Positions 1 through 12,954 are shown, counted from the first letter of the stretch. The stretch: DNA of 13,714 nt from a bacterium (GCA_024695185.1 JAILIR010000213.1:1-13714), one strand, 5' to 3'. Made by a program: numbers and translations. Notes: generated by a model from the letters alone, not told the origin.

Positions 1-67
1 CTTTCAATTTTGTCTCAATTACTTGAATTTTAAATTCAGGACTATATACTTTATTTTTTCTTGCCAT
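1..67 (-). CDS. Partial transposase OrfA, IS3-family-like (N-terminal 22 codons)
   Basis: An open frame starts at ATG 67-65 and runs off the window at base 1. It reads MARKNKVYSPEFKIQVIE and then TKLK. A basic N-terminus followed by YSPEFKxQVIE is typical of the helix-turn-helix DNA-binding start of IS3-family OrfA transposase subunits, which bind the element's terminal repeats; this is family knowledge. A ribosome binding site AGGGGTG lies 8 bases upstream. A terminal-repeat-like sequence and a promoter sit just ahead of it, as expected for an insertion sequence. The catalytic DDE part would lie outside the window. With only 22 residues, the exact family is inferred; another small HTH protein cannot be fully excluded. 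Confidence 0.7.
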   Translation of the reverse strand, partial: MARKNKVYSPEFKIQVIETKLK

Positions 68-74
68 AATAAAA

Positions 75-133
75 GCACCCCTATTCGTTGGTATTGTATC
101 ATACTTTTTTAGTATGTCCAACTTTTGGGGTGC
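75..133 (-). promoter_or_regulatory. Hairpin that can hide the transposase ribosome binding site in read-through RNA
   Basis: On the minus strand GCACCCC (133-127) is exactly complementary to GGGGTGC (81-75), with 45 bases between that hold a smaller inverted repeat. GGGGTGC overlaps the transposase ribosome binding site and is followed by TTTTATT. RNA arriving from purA would contain both arms. RNA from the element's own promoter, starting near 86, would contain only the second arm. This arrangement is known for elements such as IS10 and IS50, where it protects against outside transcription; its function here is inferred. Confidence 0.5.
93..121 (-). promoter_or_regulatory. Transposase promoter
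   Basis: On the minus strand, TTGGAC (121-116) and TACAAT (98-93) are separated by exactly 17 bases. A TG one base before the -10 makes it an extended -10. Transcription should start near base 86, between the outer repeat and the ribosome binding site. The spacer contains an inverted repeat, CATACT/AGTATG (100-105 and 111-116). Confidence 0.6.
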
Positions 134-159
134 ATTTCAAAGACCTTCATCCTTTTTTA

Positions 160-4623
<4,464 letters not shown>

Positions 4624-4631
<8 letters not shown>

Positions 4632-5718
4632 TGTGTCCACCTCCAAACGCATCAATTAGGTCAATGAATTTATTGAATATGTATTCACTATCTTCAGGAC
4701 CTGCGGCTGATTCAGGGTGGTACTGTACAGAAATAATATGGTTATTTCTATCTACCATGCCTTCTGGTTCATGATCTATTTCATTAATATGAGTTAATTC
4801 TAAGGTAGTATTCTTTAGTGAATTAATATCTATAGCATATGAGTGGTTTTGACTAGTGATTTCAATCTTACCTGTTTCTAGGTTTTTAACAGGGTGATTT
4901 GCACCTCTATGGCCAAATTTCATTTTATAAGTTTTAGCACCACATGCTAAACCTATAATTTGATGTCCTAAGCAAATACCTAAAATAGGAATTTTACCTT
5001 TAGCTTCTTTAATTAATTCAATAACCTCAACTACATCAGTAGGATCTCCTGGACCATTTGAAATAAACAAGCCATCAGGATTTAACTCCATAATCTTTTC
5101 AAAAGGAGTATCATAAGGTACAACAGCAACATTGCACTTTAATTGATTTAATTTTCTTACGATATTCATCTTCATACCACAATCTACAGCAACTATATTG
5201 TATTTAGGGTTTGGAGTTCTTGAATACCAAATTTTTTTAGTAGATACTTTTTTAACAACTAATTTATCTACCTTATATTCCTTAAGCTCTTTTAAAGCTA
5301 ATTTTTCATCATAATCGATATCACAAATCATAGCAAGCATAGAACCATTATCACGAATAATTTGTGTTAAATAACGAGTATCTATTTCACTAATACCTGT
5401 AACATCGTTTTCTTCCATAGCATCGCCTAATGTTTTAGTATATCTAAAGTTTGATGGTAAATCATTATATTCTCTAACAATGAAACCTGAAATATAAATA
5501 TTTTTTGATTCATAATCTTCCTCAGTTAATCCATAATTACCAATTAATGGATAAGTCATACATACCATCTGTCCGCAGTAAGATGGGTCAGATAATATTT
5601 CTTGATATCCAACCATAGAAGTATTGAAGACTAACTCTGCGATTTTTTTACTTTTTGAACCAAAACTTTTTCCATAGAGAACTACACCATTTTCTAAGAT
5701 TAGTTTTTTATCGTTCAT
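4624..5718 (-). CDS. carA: Carbamoyl phosphate synthase small (glutaminase) subunit
   Basis: Glutamine-hydrolysing partner of CarB. It releases ammonia from glutamine and passes it through a tunnel to the large subunit. The 364 residues match the usual length. The N-terminal CPSase small-chain domain runs from LILENGVVLYGKSFG to about residue 160. The C-terminal class I amidotransferase domain contains FISNGPGDP (218-226), the nucleophile elbow GICLGHQ with Cys249, and the catalytic pair His334 and Glu336 in QYHPES. The start has GAGGTGG just upstream. The 141-base gap before it holds a perfect -10 TATAAT, so carAB-purA may have its own promoter as well as read-through from purF. No pyrimidine attenuator is recognised in that gap. 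Confidence 0.96.
4637..4644 (-). promoter_or_regulatory. Ribosome binding site deciding the carB start
   Basis: GGAGGTGG on the minus strand lies 5 bases before ATG 4631-4629, inside the end of carA. An in-frame upstream TTG at 4655 would translate through this site, so the ATG at 4631 is preferred. Confidence 0.8.
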
Positions 5719-5752
5719 TATACCACCTCGTTTAGATTTATTTTCCTATTCT

Positions 5753-5782
5753 ATTATAGTGCGATATTAATAAAATTTATAA
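5753..5782 (-). promoter_or_regulatory. Possible internal promoter for carA-carB-purA
   Basis: A perfect TATAAT (5758-5753, minus strand) lies 34 bases before the carA start. The -35 element is weak: TTATAA at 5782-5777 with an 18-base spacer matches only 3 of 6 consensus bases. The surroundings are very AT-rich, so a chance match is possible. Confidence 0.35.
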
Positions 5783-5800
5783 TTTTAATTTCTTATTTTT

Positions 5801-5860
5801 ATTATAAGTTATAGTTATGAATAAGCTATAAAGCCATATTTCATACTTATAACTAATAAT
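5801..5860 (-). repeat. Long imperfect inverted repeat after purF
   Basis: Arms at 5801-5821 and 5840-5860 are complementary at 18 of 21 positions, with an 18-base loop. The far arm touches the purF stop codon. The RNA would fold into a long AU-rich hairpin. On the minus strand it is followed by AAAAATAAG, not a T run, so it is not a standard intrinsic terminator. An RNA processing or stabilising element, or a protein-binding site, fits better. Confidence 0.5.
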
Positions 5861-7284
5861 TATTTGTCATTTTTCTTGTTTTCAAATTTATTTTTCTTTT
5901 GATTATAATCAATTTCTACAGGATAAACTCCTGAAAAACATCCATCACAACACTTGCATTTTGAGTTATATGGAAGTTTATGAGCATTTTCAACAGATAA
6001 GTAAGCTAAGCTATCAGCACCTATTACTTTAGCTATTTCATCAATACTATCATACTTACAAGCAATTAGATTTTCCTTACTATCTATATCAGTACCAAAG
6101 AAGCAAGGATATTTAAATGGAGGAGCACTTACTCTTAAATGAACCTCTTTAGCTCCATTATCTTTAAGTAGCTTCACAATTCTTGCAGAAGTAGTACCTC
6201 TAACAATAGAATCATCTACTAAAATAACTCTTTTTCCATTAACACTTTCTTTAATTACATTAAGCTTAATTTGAACAGTTGATTCTCTATCCTTTTGTTC
6301 TGGCTTAATAAAGCTTCTACCTATATATTTGTTTTTAACAAAGCCATAATCAAATGGTATACCACTTTCTCTAGAATAGCCTAGTGCAGCGGTTATCCCT
6401 GAATCAGGTACACCTATAACTACATCGGCTTCAACTGGTTTTTCCTTTGATAGAAGAGCTCCAGCAAGTAGTCTAGAGTGATATATACTAGAGTTTTCTA
6501 CAATAGAATCTTCTCTAGCAAAATAGATGTATTCAAAGATACATATTTTATGTTCATTTTGCTTAGTTTCAATAGATTTAATACCATCTTTAGATATAAC
6601 AACAATTTCTCCTGGTTTTATCTCTCTAATGAATTTAGCACCTATAGTATCAATGGCGCATGATTCACTACTTATAACATAACCGCCAGTACTTGTTTGT
6701 CCTAAGCATAATGGTCTAAAACCAGTTGGATCTCTAAAAGCAATCAATTTTGATGGGCTCATAGCTATACAAGAATAAGCACCATCAATTAGACTCATTG
6801 TTCTTTCTATAGCTTCTTCAATAGATTTTGATGTTAAACGCTCTTTAACAATAGAATAAGCTATATCTTCAGTGTCACTAGAGCCATGAAAGATTGCTCC
6901 TTCAAGTTCAAATTTTTCTCTTATAGAGCTTGCATTAGTTAAGTTTCCATTATGAACTAAAGCAAGATTACCTTTTAAGTGTTTTACAACAAGAGGTTGA
7001 ACATTATTGATGTTATTAGAACCAGTAGTAGAATATCTAACATGACCTATAGCCATATTAGAGTGATTTAGTTTCTTTAAAGCCTCTTTATCAAAGACAT
7101 CGCTAACTAATCCTACACCCTTATGACAATCAATTACACCATCATCACATATGGCAATACCACATGCTTCTTGACCTCTGTGTTGCAAGGCATAAAGCCC
7201 AAGGTAAACTTCTTGGGCTAAATTAGTAGATTCATTTTCATATACGCCAAATACACCACATTCTTCATGAATAGAATCAAACAT
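5860..7284 (-). CDS. purF: Amidophosphoribosyltransferase
   Basis: Catalyses the committed step of purine synthesis: PRPP plus glutamine gives phosphoribosylamine. The protein has 474 residues. Like the Bacillus enzyme it has a short propeptide (MFDSIHEE) before the catalytic Cys9 in CGVFGV; cleavage would free this Cys as N-terminal nucleophile. Glutaminase motifs include LQHRGQEACG (33-42), GHVRYSTTG and SSDTED. The phosphoribosyltransferase PRPP loop is VILVDDSIVRGTT (353-365). Cys248, Cys394 and a pair in the CKCCDGC cluster (443-449) match the positions that hold a 4Fe-4S cluster in Bacillus PurF, so this is the oxygen-sensitive Fe-S type. It follows asnB by 11 bases. The last 15 residues are a Lys/Asn-rich tail. 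It lies outside any visible pur operon. Confidence 0.96.
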   Translation of the reverse strand: MFDSIHEECGVFGVYENESTNLAQEVYLGLYALQHRGQEACGIAICDDGVIDCHKGVGLVSDVFDKEALKKLNHSNMAIGHVRYSTTGSNNINNVQPLVVKHLKGNLALVHNGNLTNASSIREKFELEGAIFHGSSDTEDIAYSIVKERLTSKSIEEAIERTMSLIDGAYSCIAMSPSKLIAFRDPTGFRPLCLGQTSTGGYVISSESCAIDTIGAKFIREIKPGEIVVISKDGIKSIETKQNEHKICIFEYIYFAREDSIVENSSIYHSRLLAGALLSKEKPVEADVVIGVPDSGITAALGYSRESGIPFDYGFVKNKYIGRSFIKPEQKDRESTVQIKLNVIKESVNGKRVILVDDSIVRGTTSARIVKLLKDNGAKEVHLRVSAPPFKYPCFFGTDIDSKENLIACKYDSIDEIAKVIGADSLAYLSVENAHKLPYNSKCKCCDGCFSGVYPVEIDYNQKKNKFENKKNDK

Positions 7285-7295
7285 AATATCACTTC

Positions 7296-8879
7296 CTATT
7301 TTCCGCTATTACCATAGTTTTTAAGTACTCTAGCTGATGGGTCACTAACATTACAGTTTTCCCAATTTTTGTTAGGCATCCAGAAGTCAACAATCATTTC
7401 AGCTTGATTTGGATAGTACTTTTCAAAGATTTCTCTATATAAAAGTGATTCCTTTGTAAATGGCTTACTAAAGCTATATTTCTTAATTTTTTCTTCATAT
7501 TCTTTATCAGTATATAATGAGTTAGCATATTCTTTTAAATAGTCAACCATAGAGTGACCTACGGCATCAGAGAACGCTGCTTTTTCTCTCATTAAAATAC
7601 TTTCAGGTAAATAATCTCCTCTAAAGGCATTTCTAAGTAGATATTTACCCATGTTGTATTTGTTTAATTTCTTTTCTGGGTTTATTCTTAAAACATAATT
7701 TACAAAGTCTAGATCACCAAATGGTACTCTAGCTTCTAGTGAGTTACTTGATATACATCTATCTGCACGAAGAACATCATACATATGAAGCTCTCTAACT
7801 CTCTTTAAGGATTCATCTTGGAATTCTTTAGCGTTAGGTGCAAAGTCAGTATATTTATAACCAAATAATTCATCACTTATTTCACCTGTTAGAAGAACTC
7901 TAATATCAGTAGTCTTATGTATAGCCTTACATATTAAATACATACCAATGGATGCTCTAATAGTTGTAATATCATAAGTAGCTAATACTTCAATAACTTC
8001 CTCTAAGGCATTAATTACATCATCTTTAGTGATTATTATTTCATGATGATTTGAATGAATATAATCCGCAACTATCTTAGCATATTTTAAATCAATAGCA
8101 TCAGTAGACATACCTATAGCAAATGTTTCTATAGGATGCTTTAATATTTTCTGGGCAATTGCGCATACTAAAGAGGAATCAAGACCACCTGATAGTAAGA
8201 ATCCTATTTTAGCATCCGCATCTAATCTTTTTTCTACACCCTTTACTAATTTATCATGAATGTTTTTAGCTATTAATTCCATTGAATCATCATTGTATTC
8301 ACTTTCTTTAACATCAGCAATGTTATTGTAGTATGTAAATTTACCATCCTTATAATAACATCCTGGTGGAAAAGGAGTAATCTTTTCTACTAGATATTTA
8401 AGGTTTTTAGGTTCTGAAGCAAAGGCAATATTACCTTCTTTATCATAACCATAATAAAGAGGTCTAATACCAATTGGATCACGGCTAGCAATATAAGTTT
8501 TTGTTTTTTCATCATAAATGATAAGTGCATATTCAGCATCTAACATTTTAAACATTTCTACTCCATATTTTTCATATAATGGAAGTAGTATTTCACAGTC
8601 AGAATCACTTATAAATTCATAGCCTTCCTTAATTAGTTCATCCTTCATTTTTCTAAAACCATAGATTTCTCCATTACATACAACCATATTACCATTACGA
8701 ATAAATGGCTGCATACCTTCATCATGTAATCCCATAATTGATAATCTATGGAAAGCTAAATATCCAGTTTCTGTTTTTACTATTTTTGACATATCAGGAC
8801 CACGAGAAATTGTCGTTTCAAAGCCTTTTTTGAATTCTTCGTAGTTTTTATGATATGAATAACCCATAATCGAACACAT
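7296..8879 (-). CDS. asnB: Glutamine-hydrolysing asparagine synthase
   Basis: Converts aspartate to asparagine using ATP and glutamine nitrogen. The chosen start gives 527 residues (E. coli AsnB is 554). The N-terminal class II amidotransferase domain begins MCSIMGY, where Cys2 must become the N-terminal nucleophile. It also has RGPD (26-29), HRLSIMG, NGEIYG (69-74) and SDCEILL. The synthetase domain has the PP-loop LLSGGLDSS (228-236) and TGEISDELFGY. The frame is open upstream to a GTG at 8930, but that would bury the catalytic Cys and put coding sequence over a hairpin; the ATG at 8879 has GAGGT seven bases upstream. Its position after the ammonium channel and before purF fits a nitrogen-responsive cluster. 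Confidence 0.93.
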   Translation of the reverse strand: MCSIMGYSYHKNYEEFKKGFETTISRGPDMSKIVKTETGYLAFHRLSIMGLHDEGMQPFIRNGNMVVCNGEIYGFRKMKDELIKEGYEFISDSDCEILLPLYEKYGVEMFKMLDAEYALIIYDEKTKTYIASRDPIGIRPLYYGYDKEGNIAFASEPKNLKYLVEKITPFPPGCYYKDGKFTYYNNIADVKESEYNDDSMELIAKNIHDKLVKGVEKRLDADAKIGFLLSGGLDSSLVCAIAQKILKHPIETFAIGMSTDAIDLKYAKIVADYIHSNHHEIIITKDDVINALEEVIEVLATYDITTIRASIGMYLICKAIHKTTDIRVLLTGEISDELFGYKYTDFAPNAKEFQDESLKRVRELHMYDVLRADRCISSNSLEARVPFGDLDFVNYVLRINPEKKLNKYNMGKYLLRNAFRGDYLPESILMREKAAFSDAVGHSMVDYLKEYANSLYTDKEYEEKIKKYSFSKPFTKESLLYREIFEKYYPNQAEMIVDFWMPNKNWENCNVSDPSARVLKNYGNSGK

Positions 8880-8886
8880 ATACATT

Positions 8887-8891
8887 ACCTC
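8887..8891 (-). promoter_or_regulatory. Ribosome binding site deciding the asnB start
   Basis: GAGGT on the minus strand sits 7 bases before ATG 8879-8877. Together with the need for Cys at residue 2, it fixes the start and excludes the longer GTG-initiated frame. Confidence 0.75.
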
Positions 8892-8899
8892 ACTATAAA

Positions 8900-8937
8900 T
8901 GCTTATATGTGTTAGGCCTAAACCTAACACATAAGCA
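8900..8937 (-). terminator. Strong intercistronic hairpin between the ammonium channel gene and asnB
   Basis: Arms at 8900-8916 and 8923-8937 pair over 15 base pairs with a single 2-base bulge and a 6-base loop. The hairpin begins 6 bases after the channel stop codon. It is followed on the minus strand by TTTATAG, a poor U-run, so termination would be partial at best. It may instead stabilise or process the upstream glnN-amt message, separating it from asnB-purF. Confidence 0.5.
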
Positions 8938-8943
8938 AATTTA

Positions 8944-10695
8944 TTATTCCATTTCAGCTTCCATTAAAGCAGCTTTACCAGTTTCACCTGTTCTAACCTT
9001 AACAACATTTACTACATCATATACGAAGATCTTACCATCACCAATGTGACCAGTATATAATGTCTTTTTAGCTGTTTCAATGGCTTTACTTACATTATCA
9101 CTTGTAGTGACAATGTCAACTTGAATTTTAGGAAGAAGAGTAGCTTCAACAGCAACACCTCTATAATATTCAGGTTTACCTTTTTGTACACCGCAACCCA
9201 TTACATGGCTTACAGTCATACCATTTATACCTATCTTAACCATTGCATTCTTCAAAGAATCAAGCATACGTTCTTTACATATAATCTCGATCTTTGTGAA
9301 TGCACCAGCTGAAGCATGCGAGGTTTGTGGGATAACAGTATCATTTTCACTCAAATGAGAAACTGTAATTGCTTCAGCTTGTGGTACATCCCCTACAGTA
9401 GCTATTACACCATAGTCTAAAGCTTCTGGAGCTTGTGCAAAGCCTGCATAAGCTGTGATTAAACCATGTTCTGTAACGTCTAATCCTTTTAATTCATCTT
9501 CGGCATCAGCACGAAGACCAATAGTCTTTTTAATGATAATGAATGTTGGAATGATTGTTGCTGCTGTCCAAGCTATAATAGCTAAGATTCCTAAGAATTG
9601 AACACCAAGAACTTTTAATCCTTCAGCAAAGTCTGTTCCATGAATTAATGCATAGATTGGACCATCTACACCATTAATTGAACTTGATGTAGCGAATAGA
9701 CCTGCAGCAATTGTTCCCCAAATACCATTTGCTAAGTGAACACCACAAGCACCTACTGGGTCATCAATATGACACTTTAAGTCTAACATTTCAACTACAA
9801 CAACTACTAAGATACCACTTACAGCACCAATAATGATTGTACCGATGATATCTACTGCTTGACAACCAGCTGTGATTGCTACTAAGCCAGCTAAGCTAGC
9901 GTTTAGACACATTGATACATCTGGTTTTCCATTCTTAATCCAAGTAAATAATAATGTTACACATGTTGCAACTGCTGGAGCAACAGTAGTAGTAGCAAAG
10001 ATTTGACCTAATTCAGTAATGCTCTTTGCTGCTGCACCGTTAAATCCATACCATCCAAACCATAAGATGAAGCATCCTAGAGCTCCAAGTGGAATAGAAT
10101 GACCTTGGATGGCATTAACTTTTGTTACTTTTCCATTTTCATCTTTAACATATTTACCAAGTCTAGCACCTAAGAAGATTGCACCTATTAAAGCACATAC
10201 ACCACCAACAGTATGAATAGCAGCAGAACCAGCAAAATCAATGAATCCTAATTTTGATAGCCATCCGCCACCCCATACCCAGTGAGCTTCAATTGGGTAA
10301 ATAACTAATGAAATAACAAATGAATAAATACAATATGAGATAAACTTTGTACGTTCTGCCATAGCACCTGAAACAATTGTTGCGGCTGTAGCACAGAATA
10401 CTAAGTTAAATACAAAGTTTGACCAATCAAAACTTTCAAAATTATTGAATAATCCAATTGTTGGAATACCGATAAAACCACCTAAGGCATCTTCACCTAA
10501 AAGTAGTCCTCCACCAAGAAGCACGAATGCTACTGTACCAATACAGAAATCCATTAAGTTTTTCATAATGATATTTCCTGCATTCTTTGCTCTTGTAAAA
10601 CCAGTTTCTACCATAGCGAAGCCAGCTTGCATAAAGAATACAAGTGCTGCACCAATTAAAAACCAAACACTAAATACAGCTTGTAAAGCTTCCAT
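8944..10695 (-). CDS. Ammonium channel Amt fused to a C-terminal PII (GlnB/GlnK) domain
   Basis: Membrane protein of 583 residues. Residues 1 to about 400 are an Amt/AmtB channel with about eleven hydrophobic segments. Visible Amt marks are ATAATIVSGAMAER (102-115), EAHWVWGGGW (136-145), Asp153, and the twin pore histidines His161 and His320 (HLANGIWG). A linker of about 60 residues leads to a complete PII domain (466-583). It has T-loop Gln39-Lys40 (PII numbering), the B-loop TGHIGDGKIFV and the C-loop VRTGE, so ATP and 2-oxoglutarate binding looks intact. The residue matching uridylylated Tyr51 is Val516. In normal cells a separate GlnK plugs the channel when nitrogen is plentiful; here the plug is inferred to be tethered. 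It follows glnN by 12 bases, with its ribosome binding site overlapping the glnN stop. Confidence 0.95.
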   Translation of the reverse strand: MEALQAVFSVWFLIGAALVFFMQAGFAMVETGFTRAKNAGNIIMKNLMDFCIGTVAFVLLGGGLLLGEDALGGFIGIPTIGLFNNFESFDWSNFVFNLVFCATAATIVSGAMAERTKFISYCIYSFVISLVIYPIEAHWVWGGGWLSKLGFIDFAGSAAIHTVGGVCALIGAIFLGARLGKYVKDENGKVTKVNAIQGHSIPLGALGCFILWFGWYGFNGAAAKSITELGQIFATTTVAPAVATCVTLLFTWIKNGKPDVSMCLNASLAGLVAITAGCQAVDIIGTIIIGAVSGILVVVVVEMLDLKCHIDDPVGACGVHLANGIWGTIAAGLFATSSSINGVDGPIYALIHGTDFAEGLKVLGVQFLGILAIIAWTAATIIPTFIIIKKTIGLRADAEDELKGLDVTEHGLITAYAGFAQAPEALDYGVIATVGDVPQAEAITVSHLSENDTVIPQTSHASAGAFTKIEIICKERMLDSLKNAMVKIGINGMTVSHVMGCGVQKGKPEYYRGVAVEATLLPKIQVDIVTTSDNVSKAIETAKKTLYTGHIGDGKIFVYDVVNVVKVRTGETGKAALMEAEME

Positions 10696-10707
10696 ATATA
10701 TTTCCTC

Positions 10708-12792
10708 CTATCTTACACCGAATAGAAGATCTCCATAAGATGGATATGGCCAGAATGATTTATCAACCTTAGCTTCAATTCCATCAATAACAGTTCTTAT
10801 TTCTTCCATTAATGGTAGTACTTTTTCTTTATAATATAATGAGATTTCTTCAACAGAAGATGTTGGTTTAGATTCTAAGACTTTTTCTAAATCTAATTTT
10901 AGAGAATATGCCTTAGCTAAGCCATTTGATATATCATCTAATTGTGCTGATTCATAATCAACATTAGCACTTAAGCTCTTTTTGATTGCTACTGTATCAG
11001 CTAATGATTTAGTATATTTTGATATAGCTGGAAGTAGATCCTTATTAACCATATCAAGTACTGTTAATGCTTCAATATTAACAATCTTTTGATAATGCTC
11101 TTGAGCGATTTCATATCTTGCATGAATTTCATCTAATGTATAAACATTATGTGATGTGAATAATTGTTTGTTCTTATCATGTAAGTAGTAAGGTAGAGCT
11201 TCTGGAGTAGACTTTAAGTTTAATAGTCCACGCTTAGTAGCTTCTTTAACCCATGATTCATCATAACCATTACCATTAAAGATAATACGTTTATGTTCAA
11301 TAATAGTTTTCTTAACTAATTGATGTAAATCTTCTTTAAAGTTCTTAGACTTTTCAAGAACATCAGCAAATTGCTTTAATTCTTCAGCAACTGCTGTATT
11401 TAACATGATGTTTGCGCAAGAAATTGATTCGCTTGAACCAAGTGCTCTAAATTCGAATTTGTTACCTGTGAATGCAAATGGACTTGTACGGTTTCTATCT
11501 GTAGAGTCCTTTGGAAGTTTAGGTAATACGTCCGCACCAATCTTTAATGAACCACTTGCCTTGCTTAATAAAGGCTTATCTGTTTCTATGGCATCTAAAA
11601 CAGCTTGTAATTCATCACCAACGAAGATTGAAATGATTGCTGGTGGTGCCTCGTTTGCACCTAGACGGAAGTCGTTTCCAGCAGAAGCGACGCTTATTCT
11701 AAGTAGATCTTGATATTCATCTACAGCTTTGATAACAGCTGTTAAAAATAGCAAGAATTGGGCATTTTCTATAGGTGTATCTCCTGGCTCTAAAAGGTTA
11801 ATACCAGTATTTGTTGAGATAGACCAGTTATTATGTTTACCACTACCATTTACCCCCTTAAATGGCTTTTCATGTAGTAAGCATACTAGATTATGCTTTT
11901 TAGCAACTTTCTGCATAATTTCCATTGTAATTTGGTTATGGTCAGCAGCAATATTTGTTGTTGCAAATATAGGAGCTAACTCATGTTGTGCAGGAGCTAC
12001 TTCATTATGTTCAGTTTTAGCTAAAATTCCAAGCTTCCATAATTCTTCATTTAAATCATTCATGAAGGCTTGTACTCTAGGTTTAATTACACCGAAGTAG
12101 TGATCTTCAAGTTCTTGACCCTTTGGTGCACTTGCTCCAAATAGTGTTCTACCTGTATAAATTAAATCCTTTCTCTTATCATACATATCCTTATCTACTA
12201 GGAAGTATTCTTGTTCAGGACCTACTGTAGTTTTAACAGAAGTAACATTTTCATTACCAAATAGTTTTAAAACTCTTAAAGCCTGCTTATTAATTGCTTG
12301 CATACTTCTAAGTAGTGGAGTTTTCTTATCTAGTGCCTGTCCACCATATGAACATAAGGCTGTAGGAATACATAAGCATTTATCTTTAATGAATGCATAG
12401 CTTGTTGGATCCCATGCAGTATATCCTCTAGCTTCACAAGTTGCTCTTAAGCCTCCAGATGGAAAACTTGATGCATCAGGTTCACCTTTAACAAGTTCCT
12501 TACCTTTAAATTCCATAATGATTCTGCCATCAGAATCAGGAGAAATGAAACTGTCATGCTTTTCAGCAGTAACACCAGTCATTGGTTGGAACCAGTGAGT
12601 ATAATGTGTAGCACCTTGTTCAATAGCCCAATCCTTCATAGCTTGAGCTACGCTATTAGCAACACTAATGTCTAACTCCTTCCCATCACTAATTGTCCTT
12701 TTTAGTGATTTATAAACATCTGAAGATAGTCTTGATTTCATTACTTTGTCATCAAATACTAGACTTCCAAAATACGACTCTAACTGTTTCAT
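10708..12792 (-). CDS. glnN: Glutamine synthetase type III
   Basis: Joins ammonium and glutamate with ATP to give glutamine; GSIII forms large dodecamers in the cytoplasm. The 694 residues match the long GSIII family (about 700-730), not GSI (about 445). Visible GSIII marks are THWFQPMTG (65-73), the [22 protein letters not shown] stretch (108-129, key residues SGGLR), metal-binding GPEQEYF (191-197), [12 protein letters not shown] (260-271) and the ATP-site block around HEKPFKG and [10 protein letters not shown] (307-324). All expected acidic metal ligands in these motifs are present. The start has a strong AGGAGGTG six bases upstream. It is the first gene of the minus-strand cluster, behind a strong promoter and a leader terminator, so it is probably controlled by antitermination. 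Confidence 0.97.
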   Translation of the reverse strand: MKQLESYFGSLVFDDKVMKSRLSSDVYKSLKRTISDGKELDISVANSVAQAMKDWAIEQGATHYTHWFQPMTGVTAEKHDSFISPDSDGRIIMEFKGKELVKGEPDASSFPSGGLRATCEARGYTAWDPTSYAFIKDKCLCIPTALCSYGGQALDKKTPLLRSMQAINKQALRVLKLFGNENVTSVKTTVGPEQEYFLVDKDMYDKRKDLIYTGRTLFGASAPKGQELEDHYFGVIKPRVQAFMNDLNEELWKLGILAKTEHNEVAPAQHELAPIFATTNIAADHNQITMEIMQKVAKKHNLVCLLHEKPFKGVNGSGKHNNWSISTNTGINLLEPGDTPIENAQFLLFLTAVIKAVDEYQDLLRISVASAGNDFRLGANEAPPAIISIFVGDELQAVLDAIETDKPLLSKASGSLKIGADVLPKLPKDSTDRNRTSPFAFTGNKFEFRALGSSESISCANIMLNTAVAEELKQFADVLEKSKNFKEDLHQLVKKTIIEHKRIIFNGNGYDESWVKEATKRGLLNLKSTPEALPYYLHDKNKQLFTSHNVYTLDEIHARYEIAQEHYQKIVNIEALTVLDMVNKDLLPAISKYTKSLADTVAIKKSLSANVDYESAQLDDISNGLAKAYSLKLDLEKVLESKPTSSVEEISLYYKEKVLPLMEEIRTVIDGIEAKVDKSFWPYPSYGDLLFGVR

Positions 12793-12819
12793 AAATACAC
12801 CTCCTAAAGTTTATAAAAC

Positions 12820-12868
12820 AAAAAAAGGCAGGCACTTATTGATTTCTCAATCCGGCGCCATTGCCTTT
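12820..12868 (-). terminator. Leader terminator of glnN (attenuator)
   Basis: The minus-strand RNA can fold AAAGGCA (12868-12862) with TGCCTTT (12830-12824), GGCGC with GTGCC, and ATTGA with TCAAT around a GAAA loop. A run of seven T follows. It ends 27 bases before the glnN start and only about 50 bases after the predicted transcription start, so it can stop transcription before the gene. Its 5' arm is shared with the hexaloop hairpin at 12854-12865. Confidence 0.8.
12854..12865 (-). promoter_or_regulatory. Candidate ANTAR-type antiterminator hairpin in the glnN leader
   Basis: GGC (12865-12863) and GCC (12856-12854) close a hexaloop AATGGC. A at loop position 1 and G at position 4 are the features known for ANTAR-protein RNA targets. 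The hairpin uses bases needed by the terminator, so the two are mutually exclusive. The stem is only 3 base pairs, and the second hairpin of the classical two-hairpin target (ATTG, AGAAAT, CAAT) lacks G at loop position 4. The assignment is an inference. Confidence 0.4.
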
Positions 12869-12878
12869 CTACGCCTTC

Positions 12879-12907
12879 ATTGTATATCTTAAAAAGCAAT
12901 CTGTCAA
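12879..12907 (-). promoter_or_regulatory. Promoter of glnN and the minus-strand cluster
   Basis: On the minus strand a perfect TTGACA (12907-12902) is followed after exactly 17 bases by TACAAT (12884-12879). Transcription should start near 12872, giving a leader of about 80 bases before the glnN start codon. Confidence 0.85.
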
Positions 12908-12934
12908 CATGCAAAAAATATGAAAATGCTTTCA

Positions 12935-12954
12935 CTAAAAATGCCCGTTTTTAG
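12935..12954. repeat. Perfect 7-base inverted repeat upstream of the glnN promoter
   Basis: CTAAAAA (12935-12941) and TTTTTAG (12948-12954) flank TGCCCG. The centre lies about 72 bases upstream of the predicted glnN transcription start, a position suited to a regulator binding site. AT-rich arms of this length can arise by chance, so operator function is speculative. Confidence 0.3.

Larger units (their letters stand above)
1..134 (-). mobile_element. Left end of an IS3-family-like insertion sequence
   Basis: Reading the minus strand from 134, the element starts TGCACCCCAAAAGTTGGACA. This has the TG terminus and the CCCCAAAAGTTGGAC core that I recognise from IS3-family ends in Firmicutes. 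It is followed by a promoter and a transposase start codon. The end lies 25 bases downstream of the purA stop and the transposase points the same way as purA. The 3 bases just outside are TTT on the plus strand (135-137). The other end and any target duplication are outside the window, so completeness cannot be judged. Confidence 0.65.

Noticed and set aside
4632..4655. N-terminal extension of CarB from a TTG at 4655
   Set aside because: The added codons overlie the GGAGGTGG ribosome binding site; the ATG at 4631 gives the canonical start.
8880..8930. N-terminal extension of AsnB from a GTG at 8930
   Set aside because: It would run through a strong hairpin and the ribosome binding site and would remove the catalytic Cys from residue 2.
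10445..10738. Plus-strand open frame of 97 codons
   Set aside because: It is antisense to the start of the ammonium channel gene and the end of glnN; the minus-strand reading is a clear conserved protein.
11405..12100. Plus-strand open frames of 102 and 123 codons
   Set aside because: They are antisense to conserved GSIII coding sequence and have no recognisable protein features.
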